NCBI GenBank assembly: GCA_963695405.1 | Contig: CAVOGJ010000003.1 | Coordinates: 434,001 to 498,000 of the forward strand | DNA length: 64,000 nucleotides | From: CAVOGJ01 sp963695405 | GTDB lineage: Bacteria; Planctomycetota; Planctomycetia; Pirellulales; Pirellulaceae | Direction: 5' to 3' | Shown here: in pieces, positions 61,409 through 64,000 of the stretch | How the letters are laid out: each line of letters opens with the position of its first letter | How positions within the stretch are numbered: the stretch's first letter is position 1 | Program-made: the position numbers and the translations under genes | Notes under the pieces: generated by a model | The model's database searches: none | The model's input: only the letters and a program-made list of their open reading frames with translations | What the model was told of the DNA's origin: nothing

Positions 61409-62668
61409 TTAGATCAGCACACCCGCAATGCAGGCCGTCATGAAAGCCGCCAGGGTACCACCCAACATGGCGCGAAAGCCCAAGCGGGCCAAGTCACTTC
61501 GCCGCTCTGGCGCGATACCACCGATGCCCCCCAGTTGTATGCCAATCGAGCTGAAGTTCGCAAAGCCACAAAGAGCATAGGTGAGAATGGTGAATGTCCT
61601 TTCGCTCAACTCCTCCCGCATCCCCGACAAGCCAACATAAGCGACGAATTCGTTGACCACCATCTTCGTCCCCAGCAGCTCACCCGCCTGCAGGCACTCG
61701 TTGACGGGAATCCCCATCAGCCAGGCGAAGGGAGCAAAGACGTAGCTGAAAATCAGCTCCAACGACCATTGCTCGGCGGCCGCAAATCCGGTGATACTCG
61801 CGACGACGCCCCCGAGCCAGCCGACAAGGGCGTTGGCCATCGCGATCAGTGCCACGAAGGCGATCAGCATCGCCCCCACATTCAGCGCCAGATGTAATCC
61901 GGCGGAAGCACCCTCGGCGGCGGCTTCAATAACGTTCACCGATTGCCGACCCACTTCCATGCGAACCCCGCCTCGGGTTCGCGAGACTTCGGTTTCCGGC
62001 TGCAAGACCTTAGCGATCAACAGGGCCGCCGGCGCTGAAATCACCGATGCAGTAATCAAGTGGCCGGGGTCGATATTCATACTCACGAAAGCGGCCAGCA
62101 CCCCTCCCGCAATCGTCGCGAACCCGCCCACCATAACGACATTCAATTCGGACAATGTCATTTCACTCACATAGGGTCGAATCACCAGGGGGGCTTCGGT
62201 TTGACCCACAAAGATATTCGCGGCGGCCGACAAGGTTTCCGCGCCCGAAGTGCCCAAGGTCTTCTGCATGACCCAGGCGACCCCCTGCACGACCAACTGC
62301 ATCAAACCCACGTGATACAGGATCGACATCAGCGAAGAAAAGAAAATGATCGTTGGCAGGATCCCGAAGGCAAAAGAACGCCAGAGAATATAAGTCTCCG
62401 GCAACGTCTCTTCGCTATTGCGCGGATAAATATTGAAGAGAAACGCCGATCCCTCATCCACAAAACTGAGGATGTGCTGAAAGAAATCGCCCAGGGAGCG
62501 AAAGGCCATTTGCCCGGGCGTGGTCTTGAGGATCAGGATGGCAAAGACAAACTGCAGCAGCAAACCGCCCACCACAACGCGGAAGTCGACCTTTTTCTTG
62601 TGCGAGCTCATCAGCCAGGCAAAGAACACCATGGCAAACAGTCCCACTCCGCTGACAACGCGCTCCAT
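61409..62668 (-). CDS. Concentrative nucleoside transporter (CNT/NupC family)
   Basis: This 419-residue inner-membrane protein imports nucleosides by cation symport. CNT motifs are present: IFVGQTEAPLVIRPYV, SELNVVMVGGFATIAGGVLA, GTKMVVNEFVAYVGL and ALCGFANFSSIGIQLGGIGG. The many hydrophobic segments agree with a family of about ten helices. ATG 62668 is chosen; the open frame extends a little further. It converges with the cytidine and cytosine deaminase genes, 27 bases from the latter, and fits nucleoside uptake and salvage. Confidence 0.92.
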   Translation of the reverse strand: MERVVSGVGLFAMVFFAWLMSSHKKKVDFRVVVGGLLLQFVFAILILKTTPGQMAFRSLGDFFQHILSFVDEGSAFLFNIYPRNSEETLPETYILWRSFAFGILPTIIFFSSLMSILYHVGLMQLVVQGVAWVMQKTLGTSGAETLSAAANIFVGQTEAPLVIRPYVSEMTLSELNVVMVGGFATIAGGVLAAFVSMNIDPGHLITASVISAPAALLIAKVLQPETEVSRTRGGVRMEVGRQSVNVIEAAAEGASAGLHLALNVGAMLIAFVALIAMANALVGWLGGVVASITGFAAAEQWSLELIFSYVFAPFAWLMGIPVNECLQAGELLGTKMVVNEFVAYVGLSGMREELSERTFTILTYALCGFANFSSIGIQLGGIGGIAPERRSDLARLGFRAMLGGTLAAFMTACIAGVLI

Positions 62669-62797
62669 GATGACTCCCGAATTCCTGTGCTCTGCCCATC
62701 CCCAGGCCGCCAACGGTGATGTCAACCAAGTTGCGGATCGGCTGGAGTGGCCCCATTCTAGCGAGATTTTCGCGGACCGCTGCCGTGCTGCGGGACA

Positions 62798-64000
62798 TTA
62801 AGAGCGCATTTTCTGGGCGATGAGCATCGCCATCTCGAGCGCCTGCTCGTAGTTCAGCCGGGGGTCGACTTGCGTCCGATAGGCGCGGCCGAGGTCGTTC
62901 GCCTTCAAGCCACGGGCTCCACCCGTACATTCGGTCACATCTTCTCCGGTCAGTTCGAAGTGAACTCCTCCCAGGTTGGACCCCTGAACTCGATGAATAT
63001 CGAAAGCCTGCTCGAGTTCACTCAGAATCTTGGTAAAATCGCGCGTCTTGTACTGCCCCGCTGTCTCGGTGTTGCCATGCATCGGATCACAACACCAGAC
63101 GACGGTCTTCCCTGCTTGCTGCACAGCCCCCACCAGTCTTGGCAGGCAATCGCTGATTTTCTGGTCACCAAAGCGATGGATTAACATCAGGCGGCCCGGG
63201 ACATCGCGCGGGTTCAAGACACGAATCAATTCCACCAGGTCCGCCGGTTGGATGCTCGGTCCGACCTTCACCCCGATCGGATTGGAGATGCCTCGAAAAT
63301 ATTCGATATGCGCTCCGTCGATCGCTCGCGTGCGGTCGCCAATCCACGGCAAGTGAGTCGAAAGGTTGTACCAGCCATCACGGCGCGGCACGCGTCGCGT
63401 CTGGGCCTGCTCGTAATGCAAATGCAAGCCCTCGTGACTGGTGTAAAACTCGACGCGGCTAAAATCACTCATTGGCTTTCCGCTGATCACCTCGAGAAAA
63501 TTGATCGATTCGGTGATCTCAGCCACCATTTGTTGGTATTTCTCAGGTTTCGACGCATGTTCGACGAACCCCAGCTCCCAATATTCCGGGTGATGCAAGT
63601 CGGCAAAACCGCCATCAATGAGGCTGCGAATGAAATTCAGCGTGAGTGCCGCGTTGTAATAACCGCGCAACAACAATTGCGGATCGGGAATGCGATCAGC
63701 CGGAGTGAAAGCCGCCCGATTCACGATGTCGCCCCGATAGCTGGGTAACGTGACGCCGTCCCGCGTTTCTTCATCGGATGACCTGGGCTTGGCATATTGG
63801 CCGGCAAATCGCCCAACCCGGGTCACCGGCTTTTTACTGCCGTGAATCAATACGACGCTCATCTGCAACAGGATCTTTAGCTTGCCCGCGATCGTCGACG
63901 ATTCGCATTCATCAAAATTCTCGCTGCAATCACCACCCTGTAGGATGAAACGCTGCCCGGCAGCTGCCTGCGCCAAGTCCTCGAGCAGATTCTCGATTTC
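62798..64000 (-). CDS. aroG: Class II DAHP synthase, 5'-truncated by window edge
   Basis: 3-Deoxy-D-arabino-heptulosonate 7-phosphate synthase starts the shikimate pathway by joining PEP and erythrose 4-phosphate. The plant/mycobacterial class II type is evident: FILQGGDCSENFDE, KPVTRVGRFAGQYAKPRS, FYTSHEGLHLHYEQAQTR, GVKVGPSIQPADLVELI, VWCCDPMHGNTE and GGVHFELTGEDVTECTGGA. The frame continues to the right edge, so the N-terminal about 60 residues are missing here. It lies 129 bases from the nucleoside transporter, on the same strand. Confidence 0.95.
   Translation of the reverse strand, partial: EIENLLEDLAQAAAGQRFILQGGDCSENFDECESSTIAGKLKILLQMSVVLIHGSKKPVTRVGRFAGQYAKPRSSDEETRDGVTLPSYRGDIVNRAAFTPADRIPDPQLLLRGYYNAALTLNFIRSLIDGGFADLHHPEYWELGFVEHASKPEKYQQMVAEITESINFLEVISGKPMSDFSRVEFYTSHEGLHLHYEQAQTRRVPRRDGWYNLSTHLPWIGDRTRAIDGAHIEYFRGISNPIGVKVGPSIQPADLVELIRVLNPRDVPGRLMLIHRFGDQKISDCLPRLVGAVQQAGKTVVWCCDPMHGNTETAGQYKTRDFTKILSELEQAFDIHRVQGSNLGGVHFELTGEDVTECTGGARGLKANDLGRAYRTQVDPRLNYEQALEMAMLIAQKMRS

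Noticed and set aside
1..64000. CRISPR array, tRNA/rRNA genes, prophage or transposase
   Set aside because: No regularly spaced repeats of 25-40 bases, no cloverleaf or rRNA stretch, and no integrase or transposase motif was found on either strand.

Overview
The window comes from a high-GC, Gram-negative bacterium with planctomycete features. The clearest lineage marker is a DUF1559 protein with a type IV pilin-like N-terminal methylation signal (37247-38197). Other signs that fit are a FlhF/FlhG/FliA flagellar cluster carrying an inserted sulfotransferase and a cysteine desulfurase-metallo-hydrolase-rhodanese fusion. No rRNA, tRNA, CRISPR array, phage or transposase gene was found. The proposed taxon is an inference.

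Layout. (1) 1-7540: purine catabolism. A xanthine dehydrogenase small subunit (partial, minus strand) diverges from a tight seven-gene operon on the plus strand: allantoate amidohydrolase, ureidoglycine aminohydrolase, ureidoglycolate amidohydrolase, uricase, allantoinase, OHCU decarboxylase and HIU hydrolase. Together these convert urate to glyoxylate, CO2 and ammonia by the plant-like route. (2) 7611-29185: mixed housekeeping genes. They include a methyltransferase, a frameshifted redoxin-membrane gene, an alcohol dehydrogenase lacking its structural-zinc cysteines, radC, polA, an amine oxidase, hisN-like, lspA, a dksA-like gene, thrC, the desulfurase fusion, dapB, purB, a membrane MutS-like ATPase, a PAS histidine kinase and an unknown protein. 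(3) 29193-37183: TspO and an M41-like protease, then a compact phototrophy operon. The operon encodes a proton-pumping rhodopsin, a beta-carotene cleavage enzyme (blh), and crtY, crtE, crtI and crtB. It is a self-contained set for making beta-carotene and retinal and using them in a rhodopsin. (4) 37247-39427: DUF1559 protein, Fur-family regulator and FlgM. (5) 40439-57796: a DUF2007 protein and a long leftward flagellar export/basal-body cluster (fliF-G-H-I-J, fliN-O-P-Q-R, flhB, flhA, flhF, flhG, fliA). A convergent sulfotransferase gene sits between flhB and flhA. (6) 58180-64000: an esterase, malate dehydrogenase, a pyrimidine salvage group (cytidine deaminase, Fcy1-type cytosine deaminase, CNT nucleoside transporter) and a class II DAHP synthase cut by the right edge.

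The most notable observations are these. The rhodopsin operon encodes a DTE-type pump with a glycine where carotenoid-antenna rhodopsins have one. FlhB ends before its NPTH autocleavage domain, exactly where the sulfotransferase gene meets it. A series of hairpins lies on the other side of that inserted gene. At least six small indels interrupt otherwise conserved genes (redoxin gene twice, blh, flhA, fliR, fliJ), meaning either real decay or draft-sequence error. The single-base indels make sequencing error a serious alternative. The 5-bp tandem duplication in the redoxin gene looks like genuine replication slippage.
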